Part shown: piece by piece, positions 34,113 to 42,702 of the stretch
Layout: each line of letters begins with the position of its first letter
How positions within the stretch are numbered: position 1 is the first letter of the stretch
Source: an uncultured Treponema sp.
Lineage (GTDB): Bacteria > Spirochaetota > Spirochaetia > Treponematales > Treponemataceae
Assembly: GCA_937877535.1 (NCBI GenBank)
Contig: CALFJF010000045.1
Coordinates: 25,944-89,943 of the forward strand
Direction of reading: 5' to 3'
DNA: 64,000 nucleotides
Made by a program: the position numbers and the translations under genes
Notes under the pieces: model-generated
What the model saw: only the letters and a program-made list of their open reading frames with translations
Database searches by the model: none
Told to the model about the DNA's origin: nothing

Positions 34113-34808
34113 ATGCAACCAAAAGTTTTTAGTTTGATAGACAAAGCGGTTACGGAATTTAATTTGATTCCGAACGGCTCAAAAATCGTAGTCGGCTCAA
34201 GCGGTGGCAAGGATTCCACGCTTTTGCTTGAATATTTGGCGAACAGAAAAAAGCGTTTTTCGTCGGATTTTTCATTTGAAGCGGTTTACATTCAAACGGA
34301 TTTTGCGCCACCTTTTAACGCAGAACTTTTGAAAATCATTGAAAATTGGAAAATTCCTTTTTGTACACTAAACGTTGACGCGCTCAAAAGTTCCAAAGAC
34401 GGCAAAAAAATGAGTTGCTATTGGTGTTCCACGCGCCGAAGGTCTGCACTCCTTGATTTTGCGATAAAAAATGGCTTTGATTCGATTGCGCTCGGTCATC
34501 ATCTTGACGATATTCTTGAAACATTTTTGATGAATTCGCTTGAAAAAGGCGTTCTTTCTACAATGAAAGTGCGCTTTGCGTATGAAAAATATCCTGTAAA
34601 AATTATACGTCCACTCGCATATTGTCCAGTTAATATGATTGTAGAACATTCTAAAAACTCTGGCTGGAAAGAAATTACTTGTACGTGTTCTTATCAAGAT
34701 AATTCTGGACGAAAAAGCGCGCGTAAAAAACTCGATGCTTTGACTTTCGGAAACGAAAAATCAAAATGGCGACTTTTTTCTGCATTAAAAAACGCGAGTC
34801 TTTTGTAG
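34113..34808 (+). CDS. TtcA-like PP-loop tRNA thiolation enzyme
   Basis: 231 residues, shorter than E. coli TtcA (about 310). PP-loop VVGSSGGKDSTLLLEYL (about 26-42), CxxC pair SCYWCSTRRRSAL (about 103-115) and IALGHHLDDILETFLMN (about 124-140), as in TtcA-type enzymes that thiolate cytidine 32 with an Fe-S cluster. The second cysteine motif is CTCSYQDNSG instead of CxxC. So cluster binding may differ; a TtuA/TtcA-family assignment is safe, the target nucleotide is inferred. The only ribosome site is weak (AGAGAG 14 bases before the ATG). Confidence 0.8.
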   Translation: MQPKVFSLIDKAVTEFNLIPNGSKIVVGSSGGKDSTLLLEYLANRKKRFSSDFSFEAVYIQTDFAPPFNAELLKIIENWKIPFCTLNVDALKSSKDGKKMSCYWCSTRRRSALLDFAIKNGFDSIALGHHLDDILETFLMNSLEKGVLSTMKVRFAYEKYPVKIIRPLAYCPVNMIVEHSKNSGWKEITCTCSYQDNSGRKSARKKLDALTFGNEKSKWRLFSALKNASLL

Positions 34809-34837
34809 AGTTTGTTTAGTAAACATGGTGTTGAAAA

Positions 34838-34888
34838 ACGCGCTTCGACATTTGATTTTGCCAAAATGTCAAAGCGCGTTTTTTTTTA
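34838..34888. terminator. Bidirectional terminator between the TtcA-like and PARG-like genes
   Basis: ACGCGCTT-C-GACATTT pairs with AAATGTC-A-AAGCGCGT, with T-run on the plus strand and an A-run at the other side. On the minus strand the stop codon of the PARG-like gene (34886-34888) adjoins the hairpin. Confidence 0.85.
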
Positions 34889-35902
34889 TACCGCCCAACG
34901 GTATGCTTTATCTTCCAAAAATTCTACGATGTCATCGAGTTTTGCATTGTTTCCGAGCGAAGATAGTTGAGCGAGCGTTGATTTTGCAGCCTCCAAATCG
35001 TCTGTGTGCGGGCGGTGAAAGACGATTTCGTCGATTCCAGCGAGTTCTGAAGCGAGCAACTGACAAACGTAAATGAGTTCATAATTATTGTGGAACGAAC
35101 CGCAGCCCCAGTTTCCTGTGTGAATTGTCGTTTTTTCGTATCCATGAAGCCTATCCATTTGTCTAGCCGCCCCAAAAGACGAAAGCGCAACTTGCACGGC
35201 GTATTTGAGTTCTTCGTCTGTGTACTCGCCTTGTCCGTCGCAAGGAGCGGCGGCGGCAATAAAATTGTGTTTTCCGCCCGATTTTGACGGCGTAATCGCT
35301 TTTTCAAGGGTTTCCATTGGCGTTGTGCAAAAATGTTCGCCATAAATCGAATATGTTTTGCCGTCTTGCGTAACGTTTCCGTTTATATCAAACCATTGCG
35401 GAACGTTTTCGAGTAAAAACGGAAGCGGATTTATGTTCGTTTCAACCGACGTTTCTGGTTCAAGACCAAAAACGTCGCTTTCGTCCAAAAATTCCGCTAC
35501 GGCTCCAAGAAGCGGGTGTTCAAGAACTTGTACTTTGTCTTGTGAAAAAAGGTCGCTTCCATACAAACCAAAAAGAAGGAAACTCGAAAAATTCATCCAC
35601 CAAACATTGCGCTCTAAAGTTGGAGCGTCCGTGTAGCGGTAATGCTTGTCGTCGTTAATCGTGATTTTTGTATGTGTGTTTTTGAGTTCTCCAAGGGGAA
35701 ACGTTTTTGCGCGATAAAAACACCATCGTGAAACTCGAATCGCGCCAGAATCGTTTTTGTGCGCGTCTTGCTCTCGTTCAAAAAAAACGCGCTTTTTTTT
35801 GTCTCCAAAAATCGGGGGGTATTCGTCCAAAAGCATCTTTACGGGAAGCGTCAACGCTCCAAGAATTTCGGCGTATTTTGCACGAGATTGACCTTCGCTC
35901 AT
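34886..35902 (-). CDS. PARG-like macrodomain protein with atypical catalytic loop
   Basis: 338 residues. The strongest clue is IHTGNWGCGSFHNNYELIYV (about 265-284), which matches the GNWGCGxF block near the end of the poly(ADP-ribose) glycohydrolase macrodomain, plus NFIAAAAPCDGQG (about 216), a beta-strand of that fold. The canonical GGG...QEE signature is absent. At the equivalent place (about 103-138) there is FSSFLLFGLYGSDLFSQDK followed by VQVLEHP, so a QDxxQVxEHP loop may replace QEE. PARG removes ADP-ribose chains or related marks. The substrate here is unknown. A clear AGGAGG ribosome site lies upstream of the ATG at 35900-35902. Confidence 0.65.
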   Translation of the reverse strand: MSEGQSRAKYAEILGALTLPVKMLLDEYPPIFGDKKKRVFFEREQDAHKNDSGAIRVSRWCFYRAKTFPLGELKNTHTKITINDDKHYRYTDAPTLERNVWWMNFSSFLLFGLYGSDLFSQDKVQVLEHPLLGAVAEFLDESDVFGLEPETSVETNINPLPFLLENVPQWFDINGNVTQDGKTYSIYGEHFCTTPMETLEKAITPSKSGGKHNFIAAAAPCDGQGEYTDEELKYAVQVALSSFGAARQMDRLHGYEKTTIHTGNWGCGSFHNNYELIYVCQLLASELAGIDEIVFHRPHTDDLEAAKSTLAQLSSLGNNAKLDDIVEFLEDKAYRWAV

Positions 35903-35991
35903 ATAGGTATCCTCCTTTTTGACTAGTAAACTTGATGATAAAATGGTCAGTTCAAATCAAATTTAGTATAAGAGATTTTGTCAAAAAAGCA

Positions 35992-36020
35992 ATAAAAAGA
36001 TAGTTTTGCAAAACACTATC
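35992..36020 (-). terminator. Terminator overlapping the propeller gene stop codon
   Basis: GATAG at 35999-36003 pairs with CTATC at 36016-36020, with a further GTTTTGCAAAAC palindrome inside; on the minus strand TTTTTATT follows. The stop codon (36016-36018) is within the stem. Confidence 0.55.
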
Positions 36021-37767
36021 CCGCGTTTTCTTCGGCAAAGCGTTTTAATGTTTTTGTGGCGTATTCTCTTATGCGAGTTGGAAACGGCGGCGCGGAAAGT
36101 TGCTTCAAAATATCTTTTCCGTGCCGAATGAGCGCAGGTCGCCCCATAAATCGGCATATTTCAAACGTTGCATCGCAGAGGTTTTGGAGAACCGCCGTAT
36201 TTTCTTTGAACGCGCTTGCGTGATAAACGTATTCAAATGACGTGAGGATTTCGCCGTCCAGGTCAAAACCTTGTTTTCCCGCGCTTTTTATCAAAGAAGC
36301 GAGCGTGTTTGGCTCTTTTTCCGCTCTGATTAAAGCGGCATAATAATACGAAAAATCGTCGATTCCCGTTTCCGACAAAAGCAGCAAAAGGCGTTGCGTA
36401 TACTCAGGATTTTGCGCAAAGTAACTTTGAGCCGCTCTGGAAGACGTTTGAGAGTTGAGGTATCGCTCTGTTTCAAGCCGTAACCCTTCCACAATCGCGC
36501 GTTCTTTTTCGCCGTAATCGCCTTTTTTGAGCGTTCGCTCCGCAGCCTTGAGTTCCGCTTCCGAAAACGCCCGTAACTCAAGCCCCTCCGAAGAAGAAAG
36601 CGGGGAGGAAAATCGTACACTCGGTTTTATTTTTGGCGGTTCTTCTAATGCCTCGTCAAATGGTTGGTATGCCACCGCTTTTGGAGGAGAAATTGTTTTG
36701 TAGCCGCGAATTACCCAGTCGCTCATGCAAAGAACGATTGTGTTTGTTTTTGTATAGCAAATTTGATTCCACGTTTTTTCTGGCGGAAGCGCAGTTTGCC
36801 ACCAAATTGTTCCGTCTTCAGCAAACTCAAAAGCGATTTTTTTGTCGCTGATAAAAAATCCCGAATACGTTGTTTTTGAAAGCGAAATCGAAGTTCGGTC
36901 GAGCGCGGGGAGAATAAATTGATTCAAAAAATCTCCTGAGTGTGTGCGGAGCAAAATCGCCGTTGTGTTTCCGCCGCTTCTAAAAAGAAACGCGACGTTG
37001 CCCGTTTCTTCGTTTGGAAGAATCGCAAACGCACTCGTAGAAAGATACGATTTTTGAATCCAAGGGCTTTCGACTTTTCCTTTTTCTTCAGAAATAAGCC
37101 CCATGGAGCTGTCTTTCATTGCCACCAAAATTCCTCTTGAGCATTGAACTGCCGTGTCAACAACGTCTGAAAAAATCACGTCCTCCAACGGTTCTCCGTA
37201 TCGACTAAATCTTTTTGCCGTTGTTTGCCCAGAAAATGCTTCGTCGGCAGTAAAAACGAGCGCACTTCCGTCGGAAAGCACAAACGTTGGAAGAGAGGCG
37301 AGCGTGGGCGTTTTTGCGTACCATTTTCTAATGCCTTTGTTTCCAAAGCACGCAATGGCGTTTTTTCCGTGAACAAAAATCCTTCCGTCGTTTGAAATGA
37401 CGGGTTTTTCCGTGATTTCAAACGGCGCGGAAGCGTTCCACAGTTCCACGCCAGACGAGTTTACGAGCGTGATTCGTTTTTCTCCTGTAACGAGATAGAA
37501 AAAATCGCCGCGCTGCGTGATAAACGTGGGTTTTCCTTTTGTGCCGCGCCGCCAGATGATTTTTCCGTCTGCGGTACATGAGTTTAGCATCCTTCCGTCG
37601 GTTAAAATCGCCATTCCCCAGCGCGTTTCCTCGGCTGGTGCGATTGCGTTTCCTCCAAGAACGGCGTGCCAAGACGGTTTGTCGAGCGAAATGACTTTTT
37701 GCGCGACTTGCGAAAAAAGTTCTTCAAAAATGAACAAAAAAATCAAAACGGAAAAAATCTTCTTCAA
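36016..37767 (-). CDS. Exported PQQ-like beta-propeller protein
   Basis: 583 residues. Signal peptide MKKIFSVLIFLFIFEELFS. Residues 40-370 contain repeated blade motifs of the PQQ/quinoprotein type: GRMLNSCTADGKIIWRR, KRITLVNSSGVELWNASAPF, NAIACFGNKGIRKWYAKTP and FEFAEDGTIWWQTALPPEK, each ending in a W-rich strand. The C-terminal 200 residues are helical and E/L/R-rich (LEEPPKIKPSVRFSS, then KAAERTLKKGDYGEKERAIV), HEAT- or TPR-like. Such proteins often act as envelope scaffolds (BamB-like) and need not bind PQQ. Adjacent to an RNA methyltransferase gene, 16 bases upstream on the same strand. Confidence 0.78.
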   Translation of the reverse strand: MKKIFSVLIFLFIFEELFSQVAQKVISLDKPSWHAVLGGNAIAPAEETRWGMAILTDGRMLNSCTADGKIIWRRGTKGKPTFITQRGDFFYLVTGEKRITLVNSSGVELWNASAPFEITEKPVISNDGRIFVHGKNAIACFGNKGIRKWYAKTPTLASLPTFVLSDGSALVFTADEAFSGQTTAKRFSRYGEPLEDVIFSDVVDTAVQCSRGILVAMKDSSMGLISEEKGKVESPWIQKSYLSTSAFAILPNEETGNVAFLFRSGGNTTAILLRTHSGDFLNQFILPALDRTSISLSKTTYSGFFISDKKIAFEFAEDGTIWWQTALPPEKTWNQICYTKTNTIVLCMSDWVIRGYKTISPPKAVAYQPFDEALEEPPKIKPSVRFSSPLSSSEGLELRAFSEAELKAAERTLKKGDYGEKERAIVEGLRLETERYLNSQTSSRAAQSYFAQNPEYTQRLLLLLSETGIDDFSYYYAALIRAEKEPNTLASLIKSAGKQGFDLDGEILTSFEYVYHASAFKENTAVLQNLCDATFEICRFMGRPALIRHGKDILKQLSAPPFPTRIREYATKTLKRFAEENAG

Positions 37768-37783
37768 TTCGTTCTCCTGTACG

Positions 37784-38971
37784 CTATTTCAATTCAAGTT
37801 CCGCAAGGCTTTCTGTGTGAGCGGTTTGCGGATAAAAATCGAGCAAAGTGAGTTTTTTGAGCGTGTATCCTGCTTTTATGAGTTTTGAAACATCTCGCGC
37901 GTGCGTTGCCGAATCGCACGAAACGCTTTGAATTACGGGGATTTTGCTTTCTTTGCAAAACCAGTCAAGCGTATCGCGCTCAATTCCTTCGCGTGGCGGG
38001 TCAATTACGGCGGCATCAAACGCGATTGCATTTTTTGCGTTTCTTTTTGCCCAAAGAGATGCGGGCAGCCCGTAACTTTCGTGCTTTTTTCCTGCAAGAT
38101 TTTGCTCTGCGTAAACGAGCGCGTCGCGATTATGCTCAACAAGTGTTACGAAGTCAAAATTGTCAGAAAGAAAAGCCGAAAACGTGCCAACGCCCGCGTA
38201 AACGTCGAGTGCGCGAAAGCCTTTTATTTTTCCTGTAATGTGCGCGATTGATTTTTCAAGAACGTCGAGATTTGACTGAAAAAAGCCGCGCACGTCAAAA
38301 GCGAGCGTCTTTTTTAAGATTTCAAGTTCGCATTTGTTTTCTTCAAATGATTTCCCGCCCACCGTGCCAGAAAATCGCGCTTTTTTGTGCCCGCTTTTTT
38401 GTGCGTTTTCCTTTGAAATTGCTATATGCGAAGCGTTTTTGACTCTTTTGTCGGCAAATAATTTGAGCGAGCCTTTTGGACGGCTTTCAAATGGATTTTT
38501 GGAAAGCCACTCGTTTATTTCTTTTGTGGCGACTGGACAAAAATCCACGCCGATTACGCTGTGCGAGCCTTTTTGATAAAATCCGCCGTCTGAAAGTCTA
38601 ATTCGCGCTCTGTATCCTTTGTTTTCTCCAAAAATCACATCCACATCGTCTTCTAAAAAAACGCCCGCTCGTTCAAAATTCTCCAAAAGGAGTTTTTTTC
38701 GGATTTCTTTTTGAAAATCGGAATCGATGTGCTGCATATTGCAGCCTCCGCATATTCCATAAAGCGGACAGAATGGCTCTGTGCGATGACTGGACGGCTC
38801 AAGGATTTTTTTGATTTTTGCCATATTCCAATCGCGCGTTTTTTTTGTGATTTCCACGCACAAAATTTCCTCTGGAAGTGCATACGGCACAAAAACCGCT
38901 TTTCCGTCAATGTGGCAAAGGCAATTTCCTCCAGAAACAATTTTTTCTGCTTTTACCGTAAATTCTTCCAT
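37784..38971 (-). CDS. Fe-S cluster RNA (uracil-5-)-methyltransferase, RumA/RlmD family
   Basis: 395 residues. The N-terminal TRAM domain (about 1-55) and cluster cysteines FCPLYGICGGCNMQH (C-x5-C-x2-C, about 66-80) with a fourth in VDFCPVATKEINEW identify the RlmC/RlmD/TrmA group that makes 5-methyluridine in RNA with SAM. The SAM domain has LDVYAGVGTFSAFLSDNFDF (about 249), AVIDPPREGIERD (about 309) and the catalytic Cys in IQSVSCDSATHARD (about 341). Target (23S position 747 or 1939, or tRNA 54) cannot be settled. Divergent from the N-degron operon. Confidence 0.92.
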   Translation of the reverse strand: MEEFTVKAEKIVSGGNCLCHIDGKAVFVPYALPEEILCVEITKKTRDWNMAKIKKILEPSSHRTEPFCPLYGICGGCNMQHIDSDFQKEIRKKLLLENFERAGVFLEDDVDVIFGENKGYRARIRLSDGGFYQKGSHSVIGVDFCPVATKEINEWLSKNPFESRPKGSLKLFADKRVKNASHIAISKENAQKSGHKKARFSGTVGGKSFEENKCELEILKKTLAFDVRGFFQSNLDVLEKSIAHITGKIKGFRALDVYAGVGTFSAFLSDNFDFVTLVEHNRDALVYAEQNLAGKKHESYGLPASLWAKRNAKNAIAFDAAVIDPPREGIERDTLDWFCKESKIPVIQSVSCDSATHARDVSKLIKAGYTLKKLTLLDFYPQTAHTESLAELELK

Positions 38972-39058
38972 GCGCTAAAATCCTCGTTTTTCAAAAGAAT
39001 ATCAAAAATGCTCTGAAAAATCGACAACTCGTCTTTATTTTCGCTTTTTCAAAAAATT

Positions 39059-39067
39059 TGCTATAAT
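39059..39067 (+). promoter_or_regulatory. Extended -10 promoter of the N-degron operon
   Basis: TGCTATAAT: a perfect -10 (39062-39067) preceded by TG one base upstream, which relaxes the need for a -35. It lies 63 bases before the first annotated start codon and about 8 bases before a possible 17-codon upstream frame. Confidence 0.7.
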
Positions 39068-39074
39068 AAAAGAA

Positions 39075-39128
39075 ATGAAAAATAGTTCGGAAACGGCGGT
39101 TTCAGAACGCGAGGACACGAGGCTCTAA
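39075..39128 (+). CDS. Possible 17-residue upstream ORF
   Basis: ATG at 39075 to TAA at 39126-39128 encodes MKNSSETAVSEREDTRL. The stop is one base before the ATG of the 48-residue gene, an arrangement that could couple translation. It carries no clear ribosome site, and may be chance. Confidence 0.3.
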   Translation: MKNSSETAVSEREDTRL

Positions 39129-39129
39129 A

Positions 39130-39276
39130 ATGACGGAGATTTTTGAAAATTGGACGGCTTATGACGAGTGGTTGGTGCAAAATTACAACGACGTTACAGT
39201 TGAAAAACTTGAAGAGCGCGAAGACAAAACGATAAGCGCGTCTTTTCAAAAGAAAAATGCTCAAGAGCAAAAATAA
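39130..39276 (+). CDS. Small 48-residue protein upstream of clpS
   Basis: MTEIFENWTAYDEWLVQNYN and a basic/acidic tail DKTISASFQKKNAQEQK, 48 residues, acidic at first. No domain recognised. The ATG is preceded by GAGG at 9 bases, and the gene is followed by clpS 21 bases later on the same strand. Codon choice is like its neighbours, which supports a real gene. It could be an accessory factor of the N-degron system or an unrelated leader; there is no proof of either. Confidence 0.6.
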   Translation: MTEIFENWTAYDEWLVQNYNDVTVEKLEEREDKTISASFQKKNAQEQK

Positions 39277-39297
39277 AATCAAAAATCGAGGAAACGT

Positions 39298-39618
39298 ATG
39301 AAAGAAGAAAAGGAAAGTGAAACAAATGGCTCGTTTGCTGTTGATTTTGATGCTCCCAAAAATTATAAAGTAATTCTTTTGAACGACGATTACACGACAA
39401 TGGAATTTGTTGTGAATCTTTTGATTGACGTTTTTGGACGAAAACTCGATGAAGCGTTTGAAATTATGCAAAAAGTCCACCAAGAGGGAAGCGGAGTTGC
39501 GGGCATTTATGCGTTTGACATTGCGCAAAGTCGCGCCCGTCGTGCAATGCAAAAAGCGCGAGGAAGCGGCTATCCTCTAAAATGCCACGTTGAGCCAGTT
39601 TTGGATGAGCGTTTTTAG
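39298..39618 (+). CDS. clpS: ATP-dependent Clp protease adaptor ClpS
   Basis: 106 residues. ClpS recognises N-terminal Leu, Phe, Tyr and Trp and hands substrates to ClpA-ClpP. The core is well kept: VILLNDDYTTMEFVVNLL (about 23-40), with the two Asp residues of the binding pocket, VHQEGSGVAGIYAFDIAQSR (about 60-79) and the C-terminal CHVEPV. The N-terminal 18 residues are an acidic unstructured tail as in other ClpS. 12 bases from clpA. Confidence 0.95.
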   Translation: MKEEKESETNGSFAVDFDAPKNYKVILLNDDYTTMEFVVNLLIDVFGRKLDEAFEIMQKVHQEGSGVAGIYAFDIAQSRARRAMQKARGSGYPLKCHVEPVLDERF

Positions 39619-39630
39619 GATTTTTGAAAA

Positions 39631-41889
39631 ATGGCAGAAACTGTAAGGGAAAACGAAGAACTTTCTTCCGTTATGCGCGAGGCTTTTTTGGTCGCGCTTG
39701 AAAATAAAAAGGAATTTTTTACGCCAGAACACGTTTTGCTTTCTGCGTTAAAGCAATCGTCGGTTTCAACTGTTCTTGAAAAATGCGGGTGCGCCGTATC
39801 GGGCGTGCAAAGCGATTTGGAAGAATATCTTTCAAACAGCGTTCCGAGCGTTTTGGAAAATTCTGAAGATATTGAACATAACGGCGAAAAAATCGACTTT
39901 CAGCCAGAAACGTCGGTCGCGCTTGAAGACGTTTTTTCGCAAGCGATTTTGCAAGCGCAAAATAGTTCCAGAGAAGAAATCGATATTTTTGATTTAATCG
40001 TTGAGATGATTTCTGACGAACGACTTTTTTGTTCTTACGCACTCAGAAAAAACGGTCTTGAATTGCTGTCGCTTCTTGAAGGAATTTCTGATTTTAGGCG
40101 AAATCAAAAATCAAAAGGATTTGGAGAAAAGCATTCGGGGCAAACGGCTCTTGAAAAATGGACTGTGGAACTTGTTGAAAAAGCAAAAAACGGCGAGTTT
40201 GACACGCTCGTTGGGCGTGAAGCGGAGATTTCGCGCACGATTCACGTTCTTTGCCGAAGAACAAAAAATAATCCTGTTCACGTGGGAGATTCTGGCGTTG
40301 GAAAAACCGCGATTGCCTATGGACTTGCTTCAAAAATCGCGTTTGGAAACGTGCCTCAAAAATTAAAAGGATTCAAGATTTTTTCGCTCGATATTGCTTC
40401 CCTTGTTTCTGGGGCAAAATTCCGAGGCGACTACGAAGAGCGATTCCGCGCGATTCTTGATGAAATTGAAAAAGACGGAAAGGCGATTTTGTACATCGAC
40501 GAGATTCATTCTGTTGCAACAACGGCGGCGGGCGGCGGAGTGGAGGGCGCAACGCTTTTGCACTCTTTTCTTTCTGACGGTTCGGTGAGAATTATGGGTG
40601 CAACGACGAGCGAAGATTGGTCGCGTTCAATCGAAAAAAATCGTGCGCTTTTGAGGCGTTTTCAAAAAATCGACATAAACGAACCGTCAGAAGCAGAAAC
40701 GCTCAAAATCGTCAAAACGGCTTCAAAAAAATATTCGCTTTTTCACAACGTTTCGTATTCAAAAAAAAGCCTTGAAGCGGCGGTTTCTCTTTGCGCGGTT
40801 CATCTTCCAGACAAAAGATTTCCCGACAAGGCACTCGACGTAATTGACGAAGCGGGCGCGGCTGTTTCAATCAAAGGATTTCATCGCGTTTCAGAAAATT
40901 CGATTCGCGCGGTGCTTTCAAAAATGGCGGGCATTCCGCTTGAAAGCGCAACTGAAACGGAAAGCGAAAAACTCATGCACCTGTGCGATTCGTTGAAATC
41001 GGAAATTTTTGGGCAAGACGTGGCGGTTGAAAAACTGACTCTTTGCGTAAAAAAAGCGCGGGCGGGCTTTAAGGACGAAGGAAAACCAGAGGGGAGTTTT
41101 CTTTTTGTGGGACCGACGGGCGTTGGAAAAACAGAACTCGCGCGGTCGCTTTCGCGATTTCTTTCAATGCCGCTTTTGCGTTTTGATATGGGCGAATATC
41201 AAGAGTCGTATACGGTTTCGCGGCTCGTCGGCTCGGCTCCAGGGTACGTTGGATACGAAAATGGCGGACTTTTAACGGAAGCGGTCAGAAAAAATCCACA
41301 CGCGCTGATTCTTTTTGACGAAATCGAAAAGGCTCATTCTGATATTTATAACGTATTGCTCCAAGTGCTTGATTACGGATTTTTGACGGACAGTCGCGGA
41401 CGAAAGGCGGATTTTCGCAGTTGCATTGTGATTTTTACGAGCAACGCGGGTGCGCGCGACATGGAAAAAATGTCCATGGGATTTGGAGGAGAAACGGAAA
41501 ATCAAAAAAACGACGAAGCCACGCTCAAAGAAGCCGTTTCGCGCACTTTTCCGCCAGAGTTTAGAAATCGCCTTGACGCAATCGTGCCGTTTTTGCATCT
41601 TCCAAAGTCGGTCGTTTTGGAAATTGCACGAAAAAGTGCAACAAAAATCGCTCAAAGGCTCAAAAAGAAAAACGTAACGTTGCGTTTTTCAGATTCCGTC
41701 GTTGATGAAATTGCAAGCAAAGGCTACAGTCGCGAATTTGGCGCGAGAAACGTGGAGCGAACGGCGGAACAACTTTTGGCGTTGCCACTCGTGGACGAAG
41801 TTCTCTTTGGAAAACTCAAAAACGGGGGAAGCGTTTTTGCCAATTATTCAAAAAGCGAAGGAGCAAAAATTGAGTTTTCCTACGAATGA
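39631..41889 (+). CDS. clpA: ATP-dependent Clp protease ATP-binding subunit ClpA
   Basis: 752 residues, typical for ClpA (758 in E. coli). A Clp_N domain at about 1-140; first AAA+ module with Walker A GDSGVGKTAIAYG and Walker B AILYIDEIHSVA; second with FVGPTGVGKTELARSL and ALILFDEIEKAH. The ClpP-docking loop is KMSMGFGGE, matching the IGL/IGF position of ClpA. It unfolds N-degron substrates delivered by ClpS and threads them into ClpP (clpP is not in this window). Confidence 0.95.
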   Translation: MAETVRENEELSSVMREAFLVALENKKEFFTPEHVLLSALKQSSVSTVLEKCGCAVSGVQSDLEEYLSNSVPSVLENSEDIEHNGEKIDFQPETSVALEDVFSQAILQAQNSSREEIDIFDLIVEMISDERLFCSYALRKNGLELLSLLEGISDFRRNQKSKGFGEKHSGQTALEKWTVELVEKAKNGEFDTLVGREAEISRTIHVLCRRTKNNPVHVGDSGVGKTAIAYGLASKIAFGNVPQKLKGFKIFSLDIASLVSGAKFRGDYEERFRAILDEIEKDGKAILYIDEIHSVATTAAGGGVEGATLLHSFLSDGSVRIMGATTSEDWSRSIEKNRALLRRFQKIDINEPSEAETLKIVKTASKKYSLFHNVSYSKKSLEAAVSLCAVHLPDKRFPDKALDVIDEAGAAVSIKGFHRVSENSIRAVLSKMAGIPLESATETESEKLMHLCDSLKSEIFGQDVAVEKLTLCVKKARAGFKDEGKPEGSFLFVGPTGVGKTELARSLSRFLSMPLLRFDMGEYQESYTVSRLVGSAPGYVGYENGGLLTEAVRKNPHALILFDEIEKAHSDIYNVLLQVLDYGFLTDSRGRKADFRSCIVIFTSNAGARDMEKMSMGFGGETENQKNDEATLKEAVSRTFPPEFRNRLDAIVPFLHLPKSVVLEIARKSATKIAQRLKKKNVTLRFSDSVVDEIASKGYSREFGARNVERTAEQLLALPLVDEVLFGKLKNGGSVFANYSKSEGAKIEFSYE

Positions 41890-41893
41890 AAAA

Positions 41894-42631
41894 ATGTCTA
41901 TCAAAAATCTCAACAAAAATCTCGAAGAAATCGATTTTTCAAATATGCTTTCGTTTTACGCTCCAAACAGATTCGGGCACTGCGGAACTTCCGATGAAAT
42001 CTCGCTCCAGCGGCTTTGGTCTGCGTATATGCAGGGCATTTTTCCGTGGTTTTGCGAGGAGCGTGGCGAGCGCGTTACCTGGCACAGTCCCGACCCGCGG
42101 TTTTGCATTTTGATGAACGAATTTCACGTTCCAAAGCGAGTTGAGCGGTTTTTGAAAAAATCGCCTTTTAGATACACGATGGATTCGGATTTTGCGGCGG
42201 TGATACGCGGGTGCAGAAAAATGAATCGCGACGGGCAAAGTGGAACGTGGATTGGCGACAAAATGGAAAGCGCGTACATTCGATTTTTTGAGGCGGGATT
42301 TGCGCACAGTGTTGAAGCGTGGCATGGAAACACGCTTGCTGGCGGGTTTTACGGCGTTTTAATCGGGAGCGTGTTTTTTGGAGAAAGCATGTTCACGATT
42401 GAGCCAGAAAGTTCAAAAAGCGCGTTTGTGCTTTTTGCAAAAGCATTTGGCGAATGTGGCGGAAAAATCATCGACAGCCAAGTTTACACGGACAACATTG
42501 CGCGTTTTGGCGCAAAAAATATCATGCGCGACGAATTCCTTTTTCTTGAAAAACCGTGCCTTTCGTTGCCGCTTTTTAACAATCTTTCTGACGTTTTTGC
42601 GCGTTCCGTTTCTGATTTTCCAAAAATCTAA
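41894..42631 (+). CDS. aat: Leucyl/phenylalanyl-tRNA--protein transferase Aat
   Basis: 245 residues from the ATG at 41894, four bases after the clpA stop; an in-frame frame reaches back to 41702 inside clpA but is unlikely. Aat adds Leu or Phe to proteins starting with Arg or Lys, creating N-degrons. Diagnostic blocks: LLSAYMQGIFPWF-like LWSAYMQGIFPWFCEERGER (about 50-69), HSPDPRFCI, GTWIGDKMESAYIRFFEAG (about 117) and HSVEAWHGNTLAGGFYGVL (about 138-156) with GSVFFGESMF. With clpS and clpA it forms a full bacterial N-degron operon. Confidence 0.95.
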   Translation: MSIKNLNKNLEEIDFSNMLSFYAPNRFGHCGTSDEISLQRLWSAYMQGIFPWFCEERGERVTWHSPDPRFCILMNEFHVPKRVERFLKKSPFRYTMDSDFAAVIRGCRKMNRDGQSGTWIGDKMESAYIRFFEAGFAHSVEAWHGNTLAGGFYGVLIGSVFFGESMFTIEPESSKSAFVLFAKAFGECGGKIIDSQVYTDNIARFGAKNIMRDEFLFLEKPCLSLPLFNNLSDVFARSVSDFPKI

Positions 42632-42702
42632 AGCGAGAAAGTCGATTTTTCTCTTTGCGATTTTTTGAGTTTGCGCTTGATTTTGCCGATAAATTCCACG
42701 GT

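Noticed and set aside
39061..39552. A 163-codon minus-strand frame over clpS
   Set aside because: It is hydrophobic only because the antisense of T/A-rich coding DNA yields Phe and Leu; clpS is certain on the other strand.
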